A stretch of DNA of 52,488 nucleotides from an uncultured euryarchaeote (GTDB lineage: Archaea; Thermoplasmatota; Poseidoniia; Poseidoniales; Poseidoniaceae): the NCBI GenBank assembly GCA_937892945.1, contig CALBIL010000096.1:1-52488 (forward strand). The letters run 5' to 3'. Shown here piece by piece: positions 29,140 through 37,235 of the stretch (positions within the stretch are counted from its first letter, which is position 1; each line of letters begins with the position of its first letter). The position numbers and the translations under genes are program-made. The notes below the pieces were generated by a model. That model ran no database searches. It saw only the letters and a list, made by a program, of their open reading frames with translations, and had not been told where the DNA came from.

Positions 29140-30510
29140 ATGAACGAAGCTGCGATGAGTCATATCGGTCCTCAACCTAAGCCTATTGCTCTTGATGAGT
29201 ATAAGGCAAGGCAACACCGTTTAACTTCCCAACTTCGTCCAAATGATGTTTTGATTGTGTGTGCTGCTGAAGAATCCACGCATTCAAATGATGTTCACTA
29301 CCCATACCGAACAATGAGTGAGATGTTGTATTTTGTTGGCTGGACTGAGCCTGAGGCGGTTTTTGTACTTCGCTGTGTCGAAGGCTCTTGGATCTCAACA
29401 CTCTTTGTACAACCGAAAGACACACTTAAGGAAATTTGGGAAGGTCGCAGGCCAGGTGTTGAAGGGGCGCTCGAGCATTGGCCAATTGATGAATCGCATT
29501 CGGTCAACGAGATGATTGATATTCTCTCTTCATTTGTTGACGAATCTCATCGAGTTCTTCTTCGAACTGGAGTTCGCTCAGATATTGATGAATTCATTCG
29601 GTCGGCCATTGAACGTCGTGACAGATCTCGACAGCATTTTGGTACAGGGCCAATATCTCTTGAAGACCCGAGTGCTCGAATTGCGGAACTCCGTCTTCGT
29701 AAATCTGCCGCCGAAATTGAACAAATGCGGTTTGCTTCGGATGTCAGTAGTTATGCACACATCGCTGCCATGCGTCATTCGAAACCTGGAAGGATGGAAT
29801 ATCAATTCCAATCAACAATTGAAGGTTTCTTTGTATATGCTGGAACTTCAGGATGGGCTTATCCTTCAATCGTAGGTTGTGGTGACAATGCTACTGTGTT
29901 ACATTACAAGGAAAACAACGATGTGTGTGAGGATGGAGAGATCATTTTGATTGATGCAGGAGCGGAATTCCGTGGTTATGCTGCAGATATCACTCGTTCT
30001 TGGCCCATAAATGGTACATTTACGGAAGCTCAAAAAGAAATTTACCAAATTGTTCTGGATGCGCAATATGCTGCTATCGATTGTTGTCGTGTTGGGCTAC
30101 CTTACACTGCGCCACATGATGCCGCTCGACGTGTACTCGCTGAAGGATTAATAAAACTGGGAGTGATTCAACAAAGTCTTGATGAAGCACTCGATCTGAA
30201 AAACGGAGATCTTCGAAAGTGGTACATGCATAATACCGGTCATTGGATTGGACTGGATGTTCACGATGTTGGAATTTACAAACCCAACGGTACACCGCGC
30301 TTACTTGAAGAAGGAATGTGCCTCACTGTAGAGCCAGGATTGTATTTTGGTGCTTGGCGGCCAGATGTCGATTGCCCTGAACGGTATGCAAATCTCGGAA
30401 TTCGAATTGAAGATGATGTTCTTGTGACTTCCACGGACCCAGATGTTCTCACCTCTGCTTGTCCGAAGACCATTGACGAAATTGAATCGATTACGGGAAA
30501 ACCATTCTGA
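29140..30510 (+). CDS. M24-family Xaa-Pro aminopeptidase (PepP-like)
   Basis: A di-metal 'pita-bread' peptidase that removes N-terminal residues preceding proline. Metal ligands are visible in LIDAGAEFRGYAADITRSWP (two Asp), HNTGHWIGLDVHD (His), TVEPGLYF (Glu) and GIRIEDDVLV (Glu). An N-terminal creatinase-like domain covers about the first 175 residues. Candidate starts are GTG 29074 (overlapping the previous gene by 20 nt, with AGAGGA 11 nt upstream), ATG 29140 and ATG 29155; family alignment favours one of the ATGs. The mqnC gene follows after 9 nt. Confidence 0.92.
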   Translation: MNEAAMSHIGPQPKPIALDEYKARQHRLTSQLRPNDVLIVCAAEESTHSNDVHYPYRTMSEMLYFVGWTEPEAVFVLRCVEGSWISTLFVQPKDTLKEIWEGRRPGVEGALEHWPIDESHSVNEMIDILSSFVDESHRVLLRTGVRSDIDEFIRSAIERRDRSRQHFGTGPISLEDPSARIAELRLRKSAAEIEQMRFASDVSSYAHIAAMRHSKPGRMEYQFQSTIEGFFVYAGTSGWAYPSIVGCGDNATVLHYKENNDVCEDGEIILIDAGAEFRGYAADITRSWPINGTFTEAQKEIYQIVLDAQYAAIDCCRVGLPYTAPHDAARRVLAEGLIKLGVIQQSLDEALDLKNGDLRKWYMHNTGHWIGLDVHDVGIYKPNGTPRLLEEGMCLTVEPGLYFGAWRPDVDCPERYANLGIRIEDDVLVTSTDPDVLTSACPKTIDEIESITGKPF

Positions 30511-30515
30511 GGTGA
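30510..30515 (+). promoter_or_regulatory. Shine-Dalgarno for mqnC, overlapping the pepP-like stop
   Basis: AGGTGA begins on the last base of the upstream TGA stop and lies 4 nt before the mqnC ATG, suggesting translational coupling of the two genes. Confidence 0.55.
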
Positions 30516-30519
30516 ATCA

Positions 30520-31704
30520 ATGAATTGGTTTTCTATTTTAGAGCGTCAGGCTTTGTGGCAACAGGAATCTGCTAAGGAATTCCGCCTTAGTGAAGAAGAA
30601 GCCGTAGAATTGTATTCCAACGCCCCATTACATCAGTTAATGAGTGCTGCTCATCTGAGGCGCAATGCCATGCATGGGCCTGAAAGAGTGACTTATCTCA
30701 TTGACCGAAATATCAATTATACCAATGTTTGTACGATTAACTGCCAATTTTGTTCGTTCTATCGCCCCCCTGGCCATGAAGAAACCTATACGCAAACCTT
30801 TGAACAAATCTCTCAACGAATCAAAGAGCTCGAAGGGATTGAAGGTGTCCGAATTTTAATGCAAGGCGGAGTCAACCCAGACCTGCCTTTCGAATGGTAT
30901 GAAAATTTGATTCGAGAACTTCGGAACCAACATCCAAGTATTGCTCTTGATTGTTTCAGTCCAATTGAGATTGAAGGAATTGCTGAAGTGAGTGACCTCT
31001 CTACATTAGAGGTCCTTATTCGATTGAAGGAGGCAGGTATGCATGGTCTACCAGGTGGAGGTGCTGAAATGCTTGTTGAAGATGTCCGAAAAGACGTCTC
31101 ACCGAAAAAAGGTGCTCCTGGAAATTGGCTTCGAGTCATGGAAGAAGCACAATCCCTCAGACTTACAACCAGCGCAACCAACGTTATTGGATTCGGAGAA
31201 TCTTTCGAACAACGCGTTGAACATATGCGGCGGATTCGTGAGTTGCAAGATCGTTCACTTGAAGAATCATCATGTGGCTTTACTTCGTTCATCGCTTGGC
31301 CAGTTCAACTCGAAGTGAACAGTTTTGGTCGTCGGAATCGCGGTCAAAACAAAATCCAGTTAGGTGCAGGTTCGTCTGAATACTTACGGCATGTGGCCGT
31401 CTCTCGGTTGTTTCTTGACAGTATTCCAAACATACAGTCTTCTTGGCCAACGATGGGCATTAAGACAGCTCAACTTGCACTCTTTGGAGGTGCAAATGAT
31501 GTTGGTTCTACTATGATGGAAGAAAACGTCGTCTCCGCATCAGGTACAACGAAGTTTCAAGCTTCCGAAAAAGAATTGCAGGATGTAATCCTTCGGGCTG
31601 GTTTCATTCCTCAACGACGCAACAGCGATTATGTCTATCTTGAAACTCCAATGCGAGGAACTCCTTTGCAAGAACTTCAGTCGCCTCCACCAATGCATGT
31701 TTGA
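30520..31704 (+). CDS. mqnC: cyclic dehypoxanthinyl futalosine synthase (MqnC)
   Basis: A radical SAM enzyme of menaquinone synthesis by the futalosine route that cyclises dehypoxanthine futalosine. 394 residues. The 4Fe-4S cluster cysteines are Cys71, Cys75 and Cys78 in TNVCTINCQFCSFY. The MqnC-type signature continues with LMQGGVNPDLPFEWYE, GLPGGGAEMLVEDVR, SFIAWPVQ and the very diagnostic GANDVGSTMMEENVV. CofH and MqnE share the fold but lack this combination. No other mqn genes are in the window. The class 2 PyrD 9 kb away also needs a quinone. Its stop codon lies 5 nt from the stop of the convergent lipoprotein gene. Confidence 0.9.
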   Translation: MNWFSILERQALWQQESAKEFRLSEEEAVELYSNAPLHQLMSAAHLRRNAMHGPERVTYLIDRNINYTNVCTINCQFCSFYRPPGHEETYTQTFEQISQRIKELEGIEGVRILMQGGVNPDLPFEWYENLIRELRNQHPSIALDCFSPIEIEGIAEVSDLSTLEVLIRLKEAGMHGLPGGGAEMLVEDVRKDVSPKKGAPGNWLRVMEEAQSLRLTTSATNVIGFGESFEQRVEHMRRIRELQDRSLEESSCGFTSFIAWPVQLEVNSFGRRNRGQNKIQLGAGSSEYLRHVAVSRLFLDSIPNIQSSWPTMGIKTAQLALFGGANDVGSTMMEENVVSASGTTKFQASEKELQDVILRAGFIPQRRNSDYVYLETPMRGTPLQELQSPPPMHV

Positions 31705-31709
31705 TTCAC

Positions 31710-34700
31710 TTACGTTTGAATTGAAGTTGTAGCATTATAGTACACTACCCAAATTTCAGCGTGAATATTGCGTTGTCCATTACCAACACCATCTGACGGC
31801 GTGTATTCTTGGCCATTGAACAAACCTCGATAGGTGAGATGATTGACACCCCCGTTCATGTCACTCCAACTTGTGATGTCATAGGTCCATTGCTTCACAT
31901 CTTGGCCAGCACACCAACCTGCTCGGCCGAAAGGCCAAGATCCGAATTGGTTTGCCACAACACCGTTGTTCACTTCATTTTCACAGCCCTCGTTTGAGTA
32001 CACTATTGGATGCCATTCATAGGTTGAAAATCCATTGAGGTAGTAGTAATGTTGATGGTCACAAAACTCTGCACAGTTGGCAGTATCCTTACCAAACCCG
32101 TGACCAGTAATGGTGGCAACAATTTCAACTTTATCGGCCCATGAAGGGACGGTAAAGTTCAGGTCGCGGGTATATTTTGTGAGGTCGTTATAGGTTCCAT
32201 CAAATTGTCCGCCTGTGAAAGCAAAGTCTGCACTTTCCCCCCTGAGTCCACTGTTCCAGTTACTCAGAAGAAATGTCACGGTGAGGTCGCCCTTATTGGC
32301 ACCTCGATACTTGAAGGTGCGATTATCATCATTTTCGAGCATGAAAAGATACGGTGAAATATCAGTTAACCACTTCCCTTCTCGCCCATAGGTCGTAATC
32401 CATCGCATGTATTCAGTTCCACAGGAAGAGGCGTTGTCTCGTTCACAGATGCGTAGATTCGCTTCATAGTCCCATTCATGACAACCTCCATAGGAACCAT
32501 CACTCTTTTGATACCGGTTTGAGCGTTCATAACATGCGTGTTCATGGTAAACTTCGAGCGTGTCGTAATCAGTGAGGTTACTTGGGAATACTGCGTTTGT
32601 CGTTGTCGTAAAACCGCCACCCCAACCCCCAGTGTGCCGATAAAAATCAAGTGCAGTGATTTCTTGGACACCCGAGTCATGCCGTCGGATTTCAACAGGG
32701 AACTCAGCATTCCACTGATGAGGTTCATGGATGAGATGCTTTGGGTCATTGTTCGAACTTGTCCATGCATACAAGGACCCAGTTTCACGTGCCATCTGGA
32801 AACGGTCAATGCCCATGTACATTGGTGAGTTAAAATTAGAAATCATTTGTCCCAATCCTCCCGTAATACTGTTTGCTCGTTGGTCAATGTAGTGTATCCT
32901 TCCTTCCCATGCCGTTTCTTCATTCGGATTAAGTGAATTTTCTACTGCAGCCTTTCGATTCACAACATCCGTGTGATAGGTTGAATCAAATGAACCAAAG
33001 AAAAGATGTACATTTTCAGGCAATCCTCGGATAAATGTTCCAGGGTTCTGTCCCCATGTTGCTGAGTTCGAGTTTCCATTCGAGTCGGTATACTTGAACA
33101 AAAAGTAATAGATGTCATGGCCAGTCCATTCTTGTTGGAAATAGAATGTTCCATCTAAAGTCGGTACCGAGAAATGGGGTACCGTCTGCATTGGCCCTGT
33201 TAATGCAGGACCATTTTTCCAGCTTACCGGTGATTGAACGATTGCACAACCTTGAGAATCAATTGACCAGCGTTCTGGTGAATCTGGACAAATGTCCACG
33301 TTTGCATATACCCCATCTTCATCCAAATCTGCACAACCGGCGGAGTTGACTACAATTCCTACTGGGGATCCCGGGCATTGATCTAAGAAATCATTGACTC
33401 CATCTGAATCAGTATCCCGTTCCACGGCTGAACAACCCACTTCATTCACTTGAGTGGAATTAAGTGGAGTCTTTGGACATTCATCGAGAATATGTCCAGT
33501 TATATTGACATCGAATATTCCATCATTATCGTCATCGACATCTTCAATTTCATCGTGACATCCATCATCATCATAATCCAAAGTTTCATTCCGAATCCAG
33601 TATTTCAAACCTTTCGAACAGGTATCTTCGAGGTCGGCAAGCCCGTCATTATCGTCATCGGCATCTTCGTCCAAGTCTGAGCAGCCATCACCATCCCAAT
33701 CACTGAAGGAACTTGAAATCCAATTTAACATTCCTTTCGGGCATGCATCGAGCGTATCGGTTATGCCATCGTTATCATCATCATCATCATATTCAGTATC
33801 GTGGCATCCATCAGCATCATAATCTGCATCAGGGGTGCTTATCCAGCCAAACGATGTTGGACAGAGGTCCAATTCATCGAGTATTCCATCATTATCATCG
33901 TCGAAGTCTTCCTCAAAATCATGACATCCATCGTTATCTTGGTCACTCGCACTCGATTGACTCCATCCATCGGATGCACCGTAGCCATTCGGACAGAGAT
34001 CATTAACATCGAGAATTCCATCACCGTCTGCATCATCTCCTGCTAAACCATCAACCACTTGTGTCGTAACTGTATCACTTCTCTTGGTATACACTCCACA
34101 TTCAACGGTAGTTTGAATTTCTAAAAAGTCAGTCACTTCTGAAAGGTCAATGAGTATTTTCCATGTCCCATCATCTTTGATATTCCCGGCTTTACTGAGT
34201 CCTAAACCGTAGTATATCTGTAATGTGCAGGAAGAAAGAGCACTATGATTGACACTTCCTTCGAACCAAATGACAGTTGTATCATCCAATGAGAGCGTGA
34301 CGGGTGCTGTAAGTATTGGTGCTTCTTCATTTGGGAACACAATTCTGATTGTGTGCACAAGATCAGGTACTGGTTTAATGAATACAGCATCATTTAATGT
34401 GGTAAAATCAACTTGAATCGAATAATCACCGACAGTTGTTGGAGTAAAAATCAACTGTAAGCCTTGAGAGACTTTGTCCCACTCATAGGCCGTAAGTGCT
34501 TCGCCTTGTGGTGTGAGGATTGTGGGTTGAGCATCCCAATTGGGATCATCACTTTGTACCGATATTGTGAGTTGGACGGGAGTTCCATCCAGTTGAATGG
34601 AATCTGCGTGAATATCCCATTCTGCTGCTAACAACACAGCCTGGCGGGATGGTTCCTCAATTTGATTCTCATCATCACCTGAGTCTACCGCACCGAAACA

Positions 34701-34757
34701 ACCTGATAATACCATCAGTCCGGTGAAAAAAAGAGCAGCCAAAGAACCTCTTTGCAT
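31710..34757 (-). CDS. lipoprotein with calcium repeats and a PNGase F-like C-terminal domain
   Basis: 1015 residues. A lipobox LSGC with Cys20 follows a short signal peptide, so it is probably lipid-anchored outside. Residues 30-235 are beta-rich. Residues 240-500 carry thrombospondin type 3-like Ca2+ repeats with DxCP elements (DDDNDGILDELDLCP and similar). The C-terminal about 450 residues resemble peptide-N-glycosidase F: RWITTYGREGKWLTDISPYL, ATITGHGFG, NCAEFC at 894-899 with a following YYYLNG, and FGRAGWCAGQDV. A conserved acidic candidate is in GGCHEWDYEANL. PNGase F cleaves N-glycans from glycoproteins, but some domain relatives are copper monooxygenases, so activity is inferred. Confidence 0.82.
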   Translation of the reverse strand: MQRGSLAALFFTGLMVLSGCFGAVDSGDDENQIEEPSRQAVLLAAEWDIHADSIQLDGTPVQLTISVQSDDPNWDAQPTILTPQGEALTAYEWDKVSQGLQLIFTPTTVGDYSIQVDFTTLNDAVFIKPVPDLVHTIRIVFPNEEAPILTAPVTLSLDDTTVIWFEGSVNHSALSSCTLQIYYGLGLSKAGNIKDDGTWKILIDLSEVTDFLEIQTTVECGVYTKRSDTVTTQVVDGLAGDDADGDGILDVNDLCPNGYGASDGWSQSSASDQDNDGCHDFEEDFDDDNDGILDELDLCPTSFGWISTPDADYDADGCHDTEYDDDDDNDGITDTLDACPKGMLNWISSSFSDWDGDGCSDLDEDADDDNDGLADLEDTCSKGLKYWIRNETLDYDDDGCHDEIEDVDDDNDGIFDVNITGHILDECPKTPLNSTQVNEVGCSAVERDTDSDGVNDFLDQCPGSPVGIVVNSAGCADLDEDGVYANVDICPDSPERWSIDSQGCAIVQSPVSWKNGPALTGPMQTVPHFSVPTLDGTFYFQQEWTGHDIYYFLFKYTDSNGNSNSATWGQNPGTFIRGLPENVHLFFGSFDSTYHTDVVNRKAAVENSLNPNEETAWEGRIHYIDQRANSITGGLGQMISNFNSPMYMGIDRFQMARETGSLYAWTSSNNDPKHLIHEPHQWNAEFPVEIRRHDSGVQEITALDFYRHTGGWGGGFTTTTNAVFPSNLTDYDTLEVYHEHACYERSNRYQKSDGSYGGCHEWDYEANLRICERDNASSCGTEYMRWITTYGREGKWLTDISPYLFMLENDDNRTFKYRGANKGDLTVTFLLSNWNSGLRGESADFAFTGGQFDGTYNDLTKYTRDLNFTVPSWADKVEIVATITGHGFGKDTANCAEFCDHQHYYYLNGFSTYEWHPIVYSNEGCENEVNNGVVANQFGSWPFGRAGWCAGQDVKQWTYDITSWSDMNGGVNHLTYRGLFNGQEYTPSDGVGNGQRNIHAEIWVVYYNATTSIQT
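33260..34040 (-). repeat. DNA encoding tandem Asp-rich calcium repeats
   Basis: Imperfect tandem units of roughly 100-115 nt (coding for DxDxDGCHD...DDDNDGI...LCP) fill this part of the lipoprotein gene. On the opposite strand they read as Ile/His-rich shadow frames, which are not genes. Confidence 0.75.
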
Positions 34758-34800
34758 GTATCAAAGAGGATGAATACAAGACTTGAATGTGTTGCTCAAA

Positions 34801-35937
34801 TCAAATTGAGTCCGATTCAGTTCTTCCATCATTTGTCGGAGGTGATTCAATGCGTGAAATTTCCTTTCGATGACGGACTGCTAATGGAAGTACCCATAGC
34901 AACGGTCCACCTTTTCGGCGTTGAATAGTTACGATGAGTTCCCAATGGATTCGAATGATAGGAGATGATACCGTACCAGGCCAATTCAACTTGGGTGGTT
35001 CAAGAGTAATTTCACCGTCCTTCAATTCTCTTTTCCCACCAAACTCCATGATGCGCATAGGGCGAAGAAAGAGCCCACCTTTCACTTCGTGTTGTTCCAT
35101 TGGTGATTCTTCTCCACCTCCAGTCCCATCATCAAGACCAATTTCCCAATGGTGAGGTAATTCAGTGGTGAGACCGGGTGGTGGCTGCTTTGAATCTGCA
35201 TGGCCCAGTGCTCTGAATATTTCTTCTCGGGCTGGCGAAAGGGAACCAACTCTCCAAGTCAACTGTATCTTGTTCCAATCATCTCGGACCTCTGGAAGAT
35301 GCATCTTCAACTTCAGCGGATTACCCGCAAGTGGTTGTCCAATAATTTCGATTATAGGTTTTTCAGGGGGGGATTTGATGAAGTTTTGTTGTTGGACTAA
35401 ATCCGCAAGGTTTGCACCAACGCGTAAAGCAAGTGGAGAAAAAAGTAAAGGGACAATAATAACTGCCAATATCGGGTAATCCAGTAAGCCAATCCGTACC
35501 GTTCCCGTTCCTACTCCTGGTATACCGAATGAACTCAAAACAGGTTCGATAAACAGGTAGCCAAGTGCTAGAAGTAAAATCACTACAGTTTTTGAAATGA
35601 AGCCCCGCACAGCTGAATGAATTGGATTTGGTGTCAGGTACCAACCATCCCGTTGCTTCTTGACTACCAACGGTTTTTTTGAACGTTCAAGATGATGCGA
35701 GTCCCATTTGATTTTGGAATCGTCGACAGGCTTCCCATCGAGAAGATACCGTTGTTCAATGAGCCAAGTATCTACCCCACCGAGACGGAAACTCGGAGTA
35801 CGTTCAGTCAATGATTGTAACAATTCTTCTTTCCTTCCAGTTTCGAGAACAATCTTATGTGTGGCAATTGGGAGTTCCGATGGAATAAATCTGTAGGATT
35901 CAAAGGGTGGGAAACGAATTCTTTGTTCAAGTTGCAA
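34801..35937 (-). CDS. membrane protein of unknown function
   Basis: 378 residues. The N-terminal 120 residues are soluble. Two hydrophobic segments follow: residues about 122-150 (TVVILLLALGYLFIEPVLSSF) and 160-180 (YPILAVIIVPLLFSPLAL). Then comes a C-terminal beta-rich domain (about 200-350) with Ig- or arrestin-like strand spacing, and a charged tail. The first in-frame initiator is TTG at 35937, with no good Shine-Dalgarno, so the start is uncertain. It lies 20 nt downstream of the reductase-family gene and 43 nt upstream of the lipoprotein gene, in one minus-strand run. Confidence 0.68.
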   Translation of the reverse strand: MQLEQRIRFPPFESYRFIPSELPIATHKIVLETGRKEELLQSLTERTPSFRLGGVDTWLIEQRYLLDGKPVDDSKIKWDSHHLERSKKPLVVKKQRDGWYLTPNPIHSAVRGFISKTVVILLLALGYLFIEPVLSSFGIPGVGTGTVRIGLLDYPILAVIIVPLLFSPLALRVGANLADLVQQQNFIKSPPEKPIIEIIGQPLAGNPLKLKMHLPEVRDDWNKIQLTWRVGSLSPAREEIFRALGHADSKQPPPGLTTELPHHWEIGLDDGTGGGEESPMEQHEVKGGLFLRPMRIMEFGGKRELKDGEITLEPPKLNWPGTVSSPIIRIHWELIVTIQRRKGGPLLWVLPLAVRHRKEISRIESPPTNDGRTESDSI

Positions 35938-35957
35938 TTTAGAAATATTACCACAAC

Positions 35958-37172
35958 CTATCTGAATAAGAGGCGAGTCCCTGCCTTAAGTGCTAATTTC
36001 CGAAATGCTGGGACTTTTTTCACCAATGCCAAACCGAGTGGAACAGGCTTTTCGATATCTCCAATTTCGTTGATGAGTTCAAGGACATCAGGCCGAGAAA
36101 AATTTTCAAAATGCTTATCCAATTCGTTATCCTCGACATCACTTACGAGTAAATTTCTCAATAGACGGGCCTTGTCCTGATCTTTCTTCATCGATTGGAA
36201 ATGCTTTGACGTGATTTTGTTCAAGTTTTTCTCTGAAAGTTTGTCCTCGAAAATAGCCTTACTTAATGGTTCAAGAATCCCTTTGATTTGTTTGAAACCA
36301 GGTCCGATTCCTCCACCCGTTGTTGGTTTTGCCATACCAGCAGCATCGCCGAGTAGCATGATTCGGTTACCAACAGTTTTCTTCACCATTCCACTTGGAA
36401 TTGGTCCACAAAACCGTGCGATCTCCTTGATATTTTGGAATCGCTCTTTCCAAAGTGGATGTTGTAAGAGATCATCATAGCACTGTTCAACACTCCGGCC
36501 ATTGAGTCGTTCTGGAGTTGACCAAATGCCAATTCGATGACTGCCGAAACCAGATGGAATTACCCAAGCAAAAAAGCCGGGCGCAATTTCTGAACCACTG
36601 TACATTTCGAGCCACCGGTCAGTACCTTGGTACCCCAAAACTTCTGCTTGAAAACCAATCATCATTTCTTTTGGCCGACCCATTTTGAAATAGCGGCGAG
36701 TCCAACTGTGTGCTCCATCACAACCAATGAGTAATTTACATTTGAGCTCTCTTTCTTCTCCATTTGATTCAATCTTTAGCGATACGCCATCTTGTGTTGT
36801 TTCCGCAGAACGGGGCTGCGTGTTGAGCCAAAGTGATGCACCGGCTTCCATGGCCTGTTGTACTACGCCTTGGTCAAATTTTTTCCTACAAACGACATAG
36901 GTTCGCAGTTTTCCATCCGTCCCAACAGGAACTAAACTACCATTTGGTCCGTGAATACGAGCACCATCAATTTCTTCAAGAATTGAGTCGTAAAGACCAA
37001 CCTCATGGAGTGCCTTTGGCGTCACTAACCCGGCACATTGGAATGGACGGCCAATTTCACTGTGCTCTTCAAGCATTAACACGCTATGGCCGAGAGAAGC
37101 CAAATGGGTCGCAGTACGACCTCCTGTTGGACCTGCGCCAACAATGATGACATCCCATTCGGACTGCTTCAT
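35958..37172 (-). CDS. geranylgeranyl reductase-family flavoprotein
   Basis: 404 residues. The FAD-binding dinucleotide motif VIIVGAGPTGGRTATHLA starts at residue 8. The family segments CAGLVTPKAL and the second FAD motif RIMLLGDAAGMAKPTTGGGIG are clear. Archaeal relatives saturate the geranylgeranyl chains of membrane lipids or menaquinone side chains. With MqnC in the window, a quinone or lipid substrate is plausible, but the two cannot be told apart by sequence. The last 100 residues are a charged helical extension. Start at ATG 37172. Confidence 0.88.
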   Translation of the reverse strand: MKQSEWDVIIVGAGPTGGRTATHLASLGHSVLMLEEHSEIGRPFQCAGLVTPKALHEVGLYDSILEEIDGARIHGPNGSLVPVGTDGKLRTYVVCRKKFDQGVVQQAMEAGASLWLNTQPRSAETTQDGVSLKIESNGEERELKCKLLIGCDGAHSWTRRYFKMGRPKEMMIGFQAEVLGYQGTDRWLEMYSGSEIAPGFFAWVIPSGFGSHRIGIWSTPERLNGRSVEQCYDDLLQHPLWKERFQNIKEIARFCGPIPSGMVKKTVGNRIMLLGDAAGMAKPTTGGGIGPGFKQIKGILEPLSKAIFEDKLSEKNLNKITSKHFQSMKKDQDKARLLRNLLVSDVEDNELDKHFENFSRPDVLELINEIGDIEKPVPLGLALVKKVPAFRKLALKAGTRLLFR

Positions 37173-37235
37173 GATTCAACTCAAGAGTCGGTTGAACATC
37201 AACCTTCGGTATGTCCGGCTTGAAAGTATGAGTTC

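Noticed and set aside
30813-31292. 159-residue minus-strand frame within mqnC
   Set aside because: It is antisense to the conserved MqnC coding sequence; Ser-rich composition is typical of a shadow frame.
33146-34046. Ile/His-rich open frames on the plus strand
   Set aside because: They are antisense shadows of the Asp-rich calcium repeats in the minus-strand lipoprotein; GAT/GAC repeats read as ATC/GTC on the other strand.
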